Below are positions 16,575 to 24,907 of a DNA stretch of 64,000 nucleotides, piece by piece (within the stretch, counting starts at the first letter, position 1; each line of letters opens with the position of its first letter). The DNA lies in contig NZ_SUMB01000006.1 of NCBI RefSeq assembly GCF_005048155.1, forward strand, positions 364,411 to 428,410, read 5' to 3'. The notes below the pieces were generated by a model. It was not told the DNA's origin, made no database searches, and saw only the letters and a list, made by a program, of their open reading frames with translations. The translations under genes were made by a program, and so were the position numbers. The stretch comes from Streptomyces piniterrae. Lineage in GTDB: Bacteria; Actinomycetota; Actinomycetes; Streptomycetales; Streptomycetaceae.

Positions 16575-17423
16575 ATGATTCTGGTAACCGGCGCCACCGG
16601 CAATGTCGGCAGCGAACTCGTCGCCCAGCTCGCCGCCGAAGGCGTGCCCGTGCGGGCCATGACCCGTTCGCCCGAGAAGGCCAAGTTCCCCGCGGGCGTC
16701 GAGGTCGTCGCCGGCGACTTCGACAAGCCCGAGACCCTCCCCGCCGCCCTCGACGGCGTCGACCGGGTCTTCGTCGTCCCGCCGGGCTACGGCCCCGAGG
16801 GCCCCGTCCAGGAGCGCACCCTCGTCGCCGCCGCCCGCGAGGCCGGCGTCAAGCACATGGTCAAGCTCTCCACCAGCGGCGTCGGCTTCGACGCCACCGA
16901 CCCGCTGACCTCCGGGCACCGCCAGGGCGAGCAGGTCATCCGGGAATCCGGCCTGGCGTGGACCATCCTGCGCCCCGGCACCTTCATGGTCTACCTCTAC
17001 GGATACGCCGACACCATCGGCAAGGAGCGGACCATGTACGTCACCGAGGGCGACCCGGTCTCCGCGATGATCCACCCGCGGGACATCGCCTCCGTGGCGG
17101 CCAAGGTCCTCACCACCACCGGCCACGAGGGCCAGTCCTACACACTCACCGGCGGCGAGGCCCTCAGCCCGCAGCGCCAGGGCGAGATCGTCGGCGAGGC
17201 CCTCGGCCAGGAGGTCAAGGTCGTCGAGCGCACCAAGGCCGAGACCCAGGCCGAGTTCGACCGCCTGGGCTGGGGCGGCCCCCGCCTGGAGGCCCTGCTG
17301 GAGCTCAAGCGCCAGTCGGCCGCCTGGGACTGGAAGATCTCCGACTCCGTCGAGAAGATCACCGGAAAGGCACCGCTGACCCTGCGCAACTGGGTCGACG
17401 AGAACATCCACATCTTCGGCTGA
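16575..17423 (+). CDS. NmrA-type NAD(P)-binding (atypical SDR) protein
   Basis: A 282-aa atypical SDR of the NmrA/HSCARG-like group: N-terminal VTGATGNVGSELV dinucleotide loop, RVFVVPPG, and a SGLAWTILRPGTFM substrate-domain start. The classical YxxxK pair is absent. AAGGAGA (16560-16566) precedes ATG 16575. Members act as redox sensors or as reductases; in aromatic polyketide clusters some are ketoreductases or ring-modifying enzymes. It follows the exporter by 73 bp and is followed by a strong terminator, so it ends that transcript. Confidence 0.8.
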   Translation: MILVTGATGNVGSELVAQLAAEGVPVRAMTRSPEKAKFPAGVEVVAGDFDKPETLPAALDGVDRVFVVPPGYGPEGPVQERTLVAAAREAGVKHMVKLSTSGVGFDATDPLTSGHRQGEQVIRESGLAWTILRPGTFMVYLYGYADTIGKERTMYVTEGDPVSAMIHPRDIASVAAKVLTTTGHEGQSYTLTGGEALSPQRQGEIVGEALGQEVKVVERTKAETQAEFDRLGWGGPRLEALLELKRQSAAWDWKISDSVEKITGKAPLTLRNWVDENIHIFG

Positions 17424-17438
17424 GCCGACCCGCACCAC

Positions 17439-17482
17439 GTGGGGCCGGTGTGCCCGGGACTTCCCGGGCGCACCGGCCCCAC
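17439..17482 (+). terminator. Strong intrinsic hairpin after the NmrA gene
   Basis: GTGGGGCCGGTGTGCCCGGG (17439-17458) pairs with CCCGGGCGCACCGGCCCCAC (17463-17482): a 20-bp stem with one wobble and a 4-nt loop. It separates the tailoring operon from the sugar operon. Confidence 0.85.
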
Positions 17483-17504
17483 GCCGTTTCGGCACTCCGG
17501 CGGG

Positions 17505-17532
17505 GTCCAGCCGAACACCAGGCCCGTTCGAG
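17505..17532 (+). promoter_or_regulatory. SARP-type activator site, copy 4
   Basis: GTCCAG (17505-17510), CACCAG (17516-17521) and TTCGAG (17527-17532), exact 11-bp period, sit between the terminator and the first sugar gene. This places the deoxysugar operon under the same predicted activator as the PKS genes. A CATGCT at 17543-17548 could serve as -10. Confidence 0.6.
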
Positions 17533-17594
17533 ACGGCCTCTCCATGCTGAGACCCACAGCGCAAGGGCCCTCGACGCAGTGGGGAGTACGACAG

Positions 17595-18593
17595 ATGACG
17601 CGCAGCCCGCTTCACACCCGGCTGGGCCGGACGGGGCTGGAGATCAGCAGACTCGCCTTCGGCACCGTCAACTTCGGCGGCCGACTGGACGAGCCAGGTG
17701 CACACCGGCTGCTCGACCACGCCGTCGCACAGGGCATCACCTTCCTCGACACCGCCAACACCTATGGCTGGCGCGTCCACAAAGGCCACGCCGAGGAGGT
17801 CATCGGCACCTGGCTGGCGGCCCGCACGGGCCGGCGCGACGAGGTCGTCCTCGCGACCAAGGTGGGCGACCCCATGGGCGAGGGCCCCAACCGGCAGGGG
17901 CTGTCGGTCCGGAACATCGTGTCCGCCTGCGAGGCGTCCCTGCGGCGGCTCGGCACCGACTGGATCGACCTGTACCAGATCCACCACGTGGACCGCAGCG
18001 TCCACTGGGACGAGGTATGGCAGGCCATGGAGATCCTCGTCGCCCAGGGCAAGGTCCGCTACGTCGGATCCTCGAACTTCGCCGGCTGGGACATCGCCTC
18101 CGCCCAGGAGGCCGCCCGGCAGCGCCACTTCCTGGGCCTCGCCTCCGAGCAGTGCGTGTACAACCTCGTGACCCGCCATGCCGAACTCGAGGTGATTCCC
18201 GCGGCGCAGGCCTACGGACTCGGCGTCCTCGCCTGGTCGCCCCTGCACGGCGGCCTGCTCAGCGGCGTACTGCGCAAGCTGCGGGAGAACACCGCGGTCA
18301 AATCGGGGCAGGGCCGTGCGATGGAGGCGCTGGAACACCACCGCGACATCATCGACGCCTACGAGAAGCTCTGCGCCGGCCTCGGGCGTGACCCCGCGGA
18401 GGTCGGCATGGCCTGGGCCCTGTCCCGCCCTGGTGTGACCGGGCTGGTCATCGGGCCCCGCACCGAAGCACATGTCGACGGCGCCCTCGCCGCCCTGCAC
18501 GCACCGCTGCCCCAGGACGTACTGGACCGGCTCGACGGTCTCTTCCCCCCGGTCGGCCGCGGCGGACCGGCGCCCGACGCCTGGCTTTCTTGA
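17595..18593 (+). CDS. NDP-hexose 2,3-enoyl reductase (AKR12; EryBII/TylCII-like)
   Basis: A 332-aa aldo-keto reductase. It has the AKR fold marks LGRTGLEISRLAFGTVNFGG at the start, the DTANTYGW (Asp/Tyr of the catalytic tetrad) and ATKVGDPMG (Lys), and YQIHHVDR (His). The combination with SSNFAGW and WSPLHGGLLSGVL is that of the AKR12 group, which reduces the product of the 2,3-dehydratase in 2,6-dideoxysugar biosynthesis (EryBII, TylCII). ATG 17595 follows GGGGAG (17581-17586). It opens the sugar operon and pairs functionally with the 2,3-dehydratase two genes on. Confidence 0.85.
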   Translation: MTRSPLHTRLGRTGLEISRLAFGTVNFGGRLDEPGAHRLLDHAVAQGITFLDTANTYGWRVHKGHAEEVIGTWLAARTGRRDEVVLATKVGDPMGEGPNRQGLSVRNIVSACEASLRRLGTDWIDLYQIHHVDRSVHWDEVWQAMEILVAQGKVRYVGSSNFAGWDIASAQEAARQRHFLGLASEQCVYNLVTRHAELEVIPAAQAYGLGVLAWSPLHGGLLSGVLRKLRENTAVKSGQGRAMEALEHHRDIIDAYEKLCAGLGRDPAEVGMAWALSRPGVTGLVIGPRTEAHVDGALAALHAPLPQDVLDRLDGLFPPVGRGGPAPDAWLS

Positions 18594-18620
18594 CCCACCG
18601 ACGAAAGGAACGGCCCTCTC

Positions 18621-19397
18621 ATGGCCAAGGACGGATTCACCGACCCGCGGATTGTTCCCCACGAGTCGGACCAGGAACGCGACGCCCGTGAGCGGCTGAC
18701 GAAGCTCCTCGTGGAAAGCCCCATCCCGCCCAAGTACCTGATCGACAACCTGCCCGTCTACATGCGCCGCCACCAGCTCGCCGACCTGCTCTCCATGGAC
18801 GCGCTGTACCGCATGCTGCCCGAAGTCCCGGGCACCATCATGGAGTTCGGCGTGCTGCACGGCCGTCACCTGGCCACGCTCACCGCCCTGCGGAGCATCT
18901 ACGAGCCGTACAACTCGCTGCGCCGCATCGTCGGCTTCGACACCTTCACCGGCTTCCCCGAGGACATCGAGGACGTCGACAAGGTCAGCACCAGCGCCGT
19001 CCCGGGGCGTTTCGCCGTACCGGACGGCGAGGTCGACCATCTGCGTGAGGTCCTCGCGGCCCACGAGGCCACCGAGCCGTTCGGGCACACACAGCGCTCG
19101 TTCGTCATCCAGGGCGACGTCCGCGAGACCGTTCCGCAGTACCTGGAGGAGAACCCCGAGACGGTCATCGCCCTGGCCTACTTCGACCTGGACCTCTACC
19201 AGCCGACCAAGGAACTGCTGGAGGCGATCCGGCCGCACCTGACCAAGGGCAGCATCCTCGCCTTCGACGAGCTGGCCCACCCCAAGTGGCCGGGCGAGAC
19301 CACCGCACTGCGCGAGGTGTTCGGCCTCGACCACGCCCCGCTCCGCCAGCTGCCGGGCCGGGAGCCGCCGGTCATCTACATGAAGTGGGGCGAGTGA
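18621..19397 (+). CDS. TylF/MycF-type sugar O-methyltransferase
   Basis: A 258-aa class I SAM methyltransferase of the macrocin O-methyltransferase (TylF) family, which methylates deoxysugar hydroxyls in a metal-dependent way. Visible marks are IMEFGVLHGRHLATL (SAM loop, about 74-88), GFDTFTGFPE (residues about 109-118) and YFDLDLYQPTKELLEAI with the Asp pair used as metal ligand. AAAGGA precedes the ATG. Among sugar genes it predicts an O-methylated deoxyhexose; whether it acts before or after glycosyl transfer is unknown. Confidence 0.85.
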   Translation: MAKDGFTDPRIVPHESDQERDARERLTKLLVESPIPPKYLIDNLPVYMRRHQLADLLSMDALYRMLPEVPGTIMEFGVLHGRHLATLTALRSIYEPYNSLRRIVGFDTFTGFPEDIEDVDKVSTSAVPGRFAVPDGEVDHLREVLAAHEATEPFGHTQRSFVIQGDVRETVPQYLEENPETVIALAYFDLDLYQPTKELLEAIRPHLTKGSILAFDELAHPKWPGETTALREVFGLDHAPLRQLPGREPPVIYMKWGE

Positions 19398-19422
19398 CCG
19401 GACGACTGACGAGGACGAGCCG

Positions 19423-20805
19423 ATGCCGACCACATCAACGCTCAGCGCGCGTGAGGACGTCGGGCTGCCGGCCCGGCTGGCCCGCTCCGCCGCGAGCCAC
19501 GCCGGATCCCGGATATCCGTCGACGACTTCACCAGCTGGCTCGCGTACCGGTCCATGGTGAACCGGTTCCGGGTGGAGCGGATCCCGTTCGCCGACATGA
19601 ACGCCTGGTCGTTCCACCCGGACACCGGGAACCTGGTCCATGACACGGGCCGGTTCTTCAGCGTCGAAGGCCTGCACGTCACCGTGGGGGAGGGCCCCTT
19701 CCCCGAGTGGCAGCAGCCGATCATCAACCAGCCCGAGGTCGGCATCCTCGGCATCCTCGCCAAGGAGTTCGACGGCGTCCTGCACTTCCTGATGCAGGCC
19801 AAGATGGAGCCGGGCAACACCAACCTGATCCAGCTGTCGCCGACGGTGCAGGCCACCCGCAGCAACTACACCAAGGTGCACAAGGGCGCCGACGTGAAGT
19901 ACCTGGAGTACTTCACGGGGGTGGCCGAGGCGACGGTGCTGGTCGATGTGCTGCAGTCCGAGCACGGTGCCTGGTTCTACCGGAAGTTCAACCGCAACGT
20001 GGTCGTCGAGACCACCGAGGACGTCGCCCTCGACGACGACTTCTGCTGGCTGACGCTGGGTCAGATCGGCGAGCTGCTGCGCCGTGACGACGTGGTCAAC
20101 ATGGACTCGCGGACCGTCCTCGCCTGCCTCCCGGTCCCCTTCGACGAGGCCGGCGCCCTGCACACCGACGCCGAACTGCTGTCGTGGTACGCGGCGGAGC
20201 GCTCCCGCCACTCCGTCGACGTCCGCAGGATCTCGCTGGCCGGAGTGTCCGGCTGGCGGCGCGGCGCGGACTCCATCGACCACGAACTCGACTGGTACTT
20301 CCGGGTGGTCGCGGTGCGGGTGCAGGCGTCCAACCGCGAGGTCGGCGCCTGGACACAGCCGCTGTTCGAACCCCGGGGCTCCGGCGTCATCGCGTTCGTC
20401 ACCCGAAGGATCGGCGGCGTCCCGCACCTGCTGGCGCACGCCAGGGTGGAGGCCGGCTTCATCGACTCCATCGAGCTCGCGCCGACCGTCCAGTACACAC
20501 CGCGGCACTACGCACACCTCACCGGGGACGCCCGGCCCCCCTTCCTCGACCTGGTGCTCGCGGCCGGTCGGGACCGGATCCGGTACGAGGCCGTCCACTC
20601 GGAGGAGGGCGGCCGCTTCCGCAACGCGCAGGCGCGCTACCTGATCGTCGAGGCCGACGAGAGCGAGGCGCCCGACGAGCCGCCGCCGGGCTACCGCTGG
20701 CTCACCGCCGGGCAGCTGAACACGCTGCTGCGGTACGGCCGCTATGTGAACGTGCAGGCCCGCACGCTCATGGCCCTTCTCAACTCACACTCCGTCAAGC
20801 TGTGA
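19423..20805 (+). CDS. NDP-hexose 2,3-dehydratase
   Basis: A 460-aa protein built of two homologous halves (about 1-230 and 231-460), as in EryBVI/TylCVI/OleV enzymes. Diagnostic repeats occur twice: the paired GxLxFLMQAKMEPGN / HLLAHARVEAGF segments and the ELAPTVQ / QLSPTVQ segments, each followed by a Y-T/H stretch. The enzyme removes the C-2 hydroxyl of the NDP-4-keto-6-deoxyhexose, giving a 3,4-diketo or enol intermediate. Its presence makes the sugar a 2,6-dideoxyhexose when combined with the AKR reductase upstream. Confidence 0.92.
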   Translation: MPTTSTLSAREDVGLPARLARSAASHAGSRISVDDFTSWLAYRSMVNRFRVERIPFADMNAWSFHPDTGNLVHDTGRFFSVEGLHVTVGEGPFPEWQQPIINQPEVGILGILAKEFDGVLHFLMQAKMEPGNTNLIQLSPTVQATRSNYTKVHKGADVKYLEYFTGVAEATVLVDVLQSEHGAWFYRKFNRNVVVETTEDVALDDDFCWLTLGQIGELLRRDDVVNMDSRTVLACLPVPFDEAGALHTDAELLSWYAAERSRHSVDVRRISLAGVSGWRRGADSIDHELDWYFRVVAVRVQASNREVGAWTQPLFEPRGSGVIAFVTRRIGGVPHLLAHARVEAGFIDSIELAPTVQYTPRHYAHLTGDARPPFLDLVLAAGRDRIRYEAVHSEEGGRFRNAQARYLIVEADESEAPDEPPPGYRWLTAGQLNTLLRYGRYVNVQARTLMALLNSHSVKL

Positions 20806-20821
20806 CGACCCAGGGAACCCG

Positions 20822-21460
20822 GTGATGACGACCCAACCACCCGAACAGACCGGTACAACTGACGTGCCCGCCAGGGAACTTGCCGTCAAGGGCGCCTACG
20901 TGTTCACCCCGAGGGTGTTCCCCGACGACCGCGGCCTGTTCGTGGCCACCTATCAGCGACCGCTGTTCGCCGCCGCGACCGGGCACCCCTTCCCCGTCTT
21001 CCAGGCCAGCCAGAGCCACTCCCGCCGCGGCGTGGTGCGCGGTGTGCACTTCACCTCGACCCCGCCGGGCACGGCCAAGCACGTCTACTGCGCACGGGGC
21101 CGGGCGCTCGACTTCGTCGTCGACCTCCGGGTGGGCTCGCCGACCTTCGGCCGGTGGGACTCGGTCCTGCTCGACCAGGAGCACTTCCGCTCGACGTATC
21201 TGCCCGTCGGGGTGGGGCACGCGTTCGTCGCCCTCGACGACGACACCGCGATGGTGTACCTGATGTCCGGGCCGTTCGTCACCGAGAACGAGCACGCCAT
21301 CTCCCCGCTGGACCCGGCGCTCGGCCTGCCGGTCACGCTCGACGGGATCGAGCCGGTCCTGTCCGAACGCGACATCGTGGCCCCCACCCTGGAGCAGGCG
21401 CTGGACCTGGGCCTGCTGCCGGACTACGAGACCAGCCTCGCCCTGGAGGCGGCGCTGTGA
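20822..21460 (+). CDS. dTDP-4-keto-6-deoxyhexose 3,5- (or 3-/5-) epimerase
   Basis: A 212-aa RmlC-fold epimerase. It contains FQASQSHSRRGVVRGVHFTSTPPGTAKHV (about residues 60-88) with the catalytic His and substrate-binding Arg of the family, plus the later VGVGHAFVALDD. GTG 20822 or ATG 20825 may start it. The last codons overlap the next gene (GTGA). It converts the D-configured keto sugar towards the L-series; whether one or both centres are epimerized cannot be told from motifs. Confidence 0.88.
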   Translation: MMTTQPPEQTGTTDVPARELAVKGAYVFTPRVFPDDRGLFVATYQRPLFAAATGHPFPVFQASQSHSRRGVVRGVHFTSTPPGTAKHVYCARGRALDFVVDLRVGSPTFGRWDSVLLDQEHFRSTYLPVGVGHAFVALDDDTAMVYLMSGPFVTENEHAISPLDPALGLPVTLDGIEPVLSERDIVAPTLEQALDLGLLPDYETSLALEAAL

Positions 21461-22509
21461 CCGCCCCCGCCGCCCGGCCGCTGGTCGTCGTCCTCGGCGC
21501 TTCCGGCTACCTGGGCACCGCCGTCACCCGCGAACTCGCCGCGCGGGACATCCGGCTCCGCCTGGTCTCCCGCCGCCCGGCGGGTGTGCCCGAGGGCGCC
21601 CGCGCCGTGATCGAGGAGTTCGGCGCCGACCTGACCGACCGGGCGCGGCTCGCCGCGGCCGTCGAGGGAGCGGACGTCGTCGTCCACCTGGTGGCCCGGA
21701 TCGCCGGTGCGACCTCGTGGCGCGGCGCCGCCGCCGACCCCGCCATCGAGCGGGTCAACGTCGGCCTCGTCCACGACCTCGTGGACGTGCTCAGGGAGAA
21801 CGCCGTGCCGGGCCGTCGCCCCGCGGTGCTCTTCGCCGGGACGGTGGCATCGGTCGGCGTCCCCGGCAAGGTCCGTATCGACGGTTCGGAGCCGGACGAC
21901 CCCAGGAGCGCCTACCCCCGGCAGAAGCTGGCGGCCGAGCGGGCGCTCAAGGCCGCCGGCGAGGAAGGCCTGCTCCGGGCCGTCTCGCTGCGCATGCCGA
22001 CCATCTTCGGCCCGGGGCCGAAGGACACCGCCGCCGAGCGGGGCGTGGTGGTCACCATGATCCGGCGCGCCCTCCAGGGCAGCCGCCTGGAGCTGTGGGA
22101 CCGCACCGTGCGCCGGGAGATGATCCATGTGACGGATGTGGCCCGTGCCTTCGCCGCCGCACTCGACCACGTCGACGCGCTCGCCGGACGCCACTGGCTG
22201 ATCGGGACCGGGCGCAGCGAGCCGCTCGGCGACATGTTCACGGCGATCGCCGCGGCCGTGGCGGACCACACCGGCGCGGAACCCGTCCCGGTGGTCGAGG
22301 TCCCGCCACCCGCCGAGGCCGAGGCCACCGACCTCCAGGGCATGGAGGTGGACGCGTCCGCCTTCACCCGGATCACCGGCTGGCACCCGGTGGCGGAACG
22401 GTCCGTCGCGCTGCCCGCCCTGGTCGCCGAGGTCGCCGCCCGCGCCGTCCCGAGCCGGGTCCGAACGGGGAATCCGATGACCGCAAACGCCGGCCGACCG
22501 GGCCGTTGA
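21457..22509 (+). CDS. NDP-hexose 4-ketoreductase (extended SDR; EryBIV/TylCIV-like)
   Basis: A 350-aa extended SDR/NAD-dependent epimerase-fold protein: LGASGYLGTAV nucleotide loop, VHLVARIAG, and the catalytic YPRQK motif (about residues 150-154). RREMIHVTDVARAF is the conserved segment of the sugar 4-ketoreductase group. GTG start overlaps the previous stop. It would set the C-4 hydroxyl as the last step of activated sugar synthesis. The 3' end is only 15 nt from the glycosyltransferase start. Confidence 0.83.
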   Translation: MTAPAARPLVVVLGASGYLGTAVTRELAARDIRLRLVSRRPAGVPEGARAVIEEFGADLTDRARLAAAVEGADVVVHLVARIAGATSWRGAAADPAIERVNVGLVHDLVDVLRENAVPGRRPAVLFAGTVASVGVPGKVRIDGSEPDDPRSAYPRQKLAAERALKAAGEEGLLRAVSLRMPTIFGPGPKDTAAERGVVVTMIRRALQGSRLELWDRTVRREMIHVTDVARAFAAALDHVDALAGRHWLIGTGRSEPLGDMFTAIAAAVADHTGAEPVPVVEVPPPAEAEATDLQGMEVDASAFTRITGWHPVAERSVALPALVAEVAARAVPSRVRTGNPMTANAGRPGR

Positions 22510-22524
22510 ATCGAGAGGTTGATC

Positions 22525-23775
22525 ATGCGAGTACTCCTGGCCTGTGCCGGCATCAAGACGCACTTCTACAAGGTGGTCACCACCGCCTGGGCGCTGCAGA
22601 ACGCCGGGCACGAGGTGCTGGTCGCCAGCCACCCCGTCCTGGTCGACGACATCGTCCAGGCGGGCCTGTCCGCCGTCGCGGTGGGCACCGACCACACCAT
22701 GTTCGCCCCGGCACCCGCCGGCACCACCTCCTACAGCCGCGAATGGGACTTCACGTTCTCCACCCCCGAGACCCTGACCTGGGAATATCTGCACGAACTG
22801 CATGAGTCGCTGGTCGGCAGGTTCCACACCACGCTCAACAACGACACCTTCGTCGACGGGATGGTGGACTTCGCCCGCCGGTGGCAGCCCGACCTGGTGC
22901 TGTGGGAGCTCGGCACCTACGCGGGCGCCCTCGCCGCGCGCGCGGTCGGCGCGGCGCACGCCCGTATCGTCTGGGGCCAGGACGTGACCATGCGGGCCCG
23001 CGAGGAGTTCCTCGCACTCAACCGCGCGCGCCCGGCGGACCAGCAGAGCGATCCGCTCGCCGACTGGCTGGGCGAGGTCGCCGCCCGCTTCGGCGACACC
23101 TTCGACGAGGAACTCGTCACCGGCCAGTGGACGGTGGATCTGCTGCCCGAGAGCGCCCGGCTGAAAACCAGCCTCAAGATCGTCCCCAGCCGCTATGTGC
23201 CGTACAACGGCCCCTCGGTCGTCCCCACCTGGGTGTACGAGCCCCCCGAGCGCCCCCGCGTCTGCCTCACCCTCGGAGTCGCCGGACGCGAGCGCGGCCT
23301 GGACTACATCTCGCAGGCCGACCTGCTCGACGCCGTCGCCGACCTCGACATCGACATCGTCGCCACGATGGACAGCCTCCAGCGCGAGAACCTGCGGCAG
23401 GTGCCGGACAACACCCGCCTGGTCGACTTCATCCCGCTCCAGGCCCTCCTGCCGAGCTGCTCCGCCATCGTCCACCACGGCGGATCGGGCACCTGGGGCA
23501 CGGCCATGCTCTACGGCGTCCCGCAGGTCGTGATCGCCGCCACCTGGGACACCCCGGTCAAGGGCCGGCACCTGGAGCGCGTCGGCGCCGGGCTCTACAT
23601 CCCGGCGGGCGAACTCAAGCCGGACCGCCTGCGCGAGAACCTCGTCCGGGTCCTGGAGGAGCCCTCCTTCCGTGCAGCGGCGGAACGCCTCCGCCAGGAA
23701 GCCCTCGCCGAACCCAGCCCCAACGAGACGGTCCCGGCCCTCGAACGCCTGACGGCCCAGCACCGCGCCCGGTGA
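22525..23775 (+). CDS. Glycosyltransferase, GT1, activator-dependent type (DesVII/EryCIII-like)
   Basis: A 416-aa GT-B enzyme that moves the activated deoxysugar onto the polyketide. The donor-binding motif HHGGSGTWGTAMLYGVPQV (about residues 317-335) and the N-terminal TTAWALQNAGHEVLVAS are those of the family that usually needs a P450-like partner. ATG 22525 has GAGAGG upstream. No Cys-less P450-like activator gene lies in the window, since both P450s keep their heme Cys. It may act alone or use a partner encoded elsewhere. Confidence 0.88.
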   Translation: MRVLLACAGIKTHFYKVVTTAWALQNAGHEVLVASHPVLVDDIVQAGLSAVAVGTDHTMFAPAPAGTTSYSREWDFTFSTPETLTWEYLHELHESLVGRFHTTLNNDTFVDGMVDFARRWQPDLVLWELGTYAGALAARAVGAAHARIVWGQDVTMRAREEFLALNRARPADQQSDPLADWLGEVAARFGDTFDEELVTGQWTVDLLPESARLKTSLKIVPSRYVPYNGPSVVPTWVYEPPERPRVCLTLGVAGRERGLDYISQADLLDAVADLDIDIVATMDSLQRENLRQVPDNTRLVDFIPLQALLPSCSAIVHHGGSGTWGTAMLYGVPQVVIAATWDTPVKGRHLERVGAGLYIPAGELKPDRLRENLVRVLEEPSFRAAAERLRQEALAEPSPNETVPALERLTAQHRAR

Positions 23776-23839
23776 CACCCGGCCGGGCCTCTCCCACCCA
23801 CCTTGCCGGCGAAGCGCCGCAAACCCACGGAGCGAACAC

Positions 23840-24907
23840 GTGAAGGCACTCGTCCTGTCCGGAGGTTCGGGGACCCGGCTGCGGCCGATCACCCACACCT
23901 CGGCGAAGCAGATGGTCCCCGTAGCGAACAAACCCGTCCTCTTCTACGGCCTCGAAGCCATCGCGGACGCCGGGATCGAGGACGTCGGCATCATCGTCGG
24001 CGAGACCGCCCAGGAGATCCGGGATGCGGTGGGAGACGGCTCGAAGCTGGGGCTGCGCGTCACCTACATCCCGCAGGAGGAGCCGCTGGGCCTCGCCCAC
24101 GCGGTGCTGATCGCCCGGGACTTCCTCGGCGACGACGATTTCGTGATGTATCTCGGCGACAACTTCATCCTGGGCGGCATCACCGGGCTCGTCGACGAGT
24201 TCCGCAGGGAACGCCCCGACGCGCAGATCCTGCTGACCCAGGTCCCCGATCCCCGGGCCTTCGGTGTCGCCGAACTCGACGACCGCGGCCGGGTGATCGG
24301 CCTGGAGGAGAAGCCGACCCACCCCAAGAGCGATCTCGCTCTGGTCGGCGTCTACCTCTTCACCCCCGCCGTGCACGCGGCGGTCCGGGCCATCAAGCCG
24401 TCGTGGCGCGACGAACTCGAAATCACCCATGCCATCGAGTGGCTGATCCACCACGGCAGGAACGTCCGCTCCACGACGATCACCGGCTACTGGAAGGACA
24501 CCGGCGGAGTCGAGGACATGCTGGAGGCCAACCGCACCGTTCTGGAGACGCTGGCCACCCGGATCGAGGGCGAGGTGGACGACACCAGCGAGATCACCGG
24601 ACGGGTGGAGATCTGCGAAGGCGCCGTCGTCCGCGGCTCGCGCATCGTCGGCCCCGCCATCATCGGCGCCGGCACCGCGGTCACCGACTCCTACGTCGGC
24701 CCGTTCACCTCGATCTCCGAGAACTGCCGTGTGGAGGACAGCGAGATCGAGTTCTCCATCGTCCTCGGCGATTCCTCCATCACCGGCGTCCGCCGGCTGG
24801 AGTCCTCCCTCGTGGGACGCAATGTGCAGGTCACCCCCGCGCCCCGGACCCGTGCGGCGCACCGTCTCATCCTCGGCGACAACAGCAAGGTACAGATCTC
24901 GTCATGA
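23840..24907 (+). CDS. rmlA: Glucose-1-phosphate thymidylyltransferase, long form
   Basis: A 355-aa nucleotidyltransferase making dTDP-glucose. The signature LSGGSGTRLRPITHTSAKQM (residues 6-25) carries the phosphate-binding Arg and Lys, and MYLGDNF the metal Asp. The C-terminal ~100 residues form left-handed beta-helix-type hexapeptide turns, as in StrD-type long enzymes from antibiotic clusters rather than the ~290-aa RmlA of cell-wall pathways. GTG start; stop overlaps rmlB (ATGA). The first committed step of the sugar branch. Confidence 0.93.
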   Translation: MKALVLSGGSGTRLRPITHTSAKQMVPVANKPVLFYGLEAIADAGIEDVGIIVGETAQEIRDAVGDGSKLGLRVTYIPQEEPLGLAHAVLIARDFLGDDDFVMYLGDNFILGGITGLVDEFRRERPDAQILLTQVPDPRAFGVAELDDRGRVIGLEEKPTHPKSDLALVGVYLFTPAVHAAVRAIKPSWRDELEITHAIEWLIHHGRNVRSTTITGYWKDTGGVEDMLEANRTVLETLATRIEGEVDDTSEITGRVEICEGAVVRGSRIVGPAIIGAGTAVTDSYVGPFTSISENCRVEDSEIEFSIVLGDSSITGVRRLESSLVGRNVQVTPAPRTRAAHRLILGDNSKVQISS

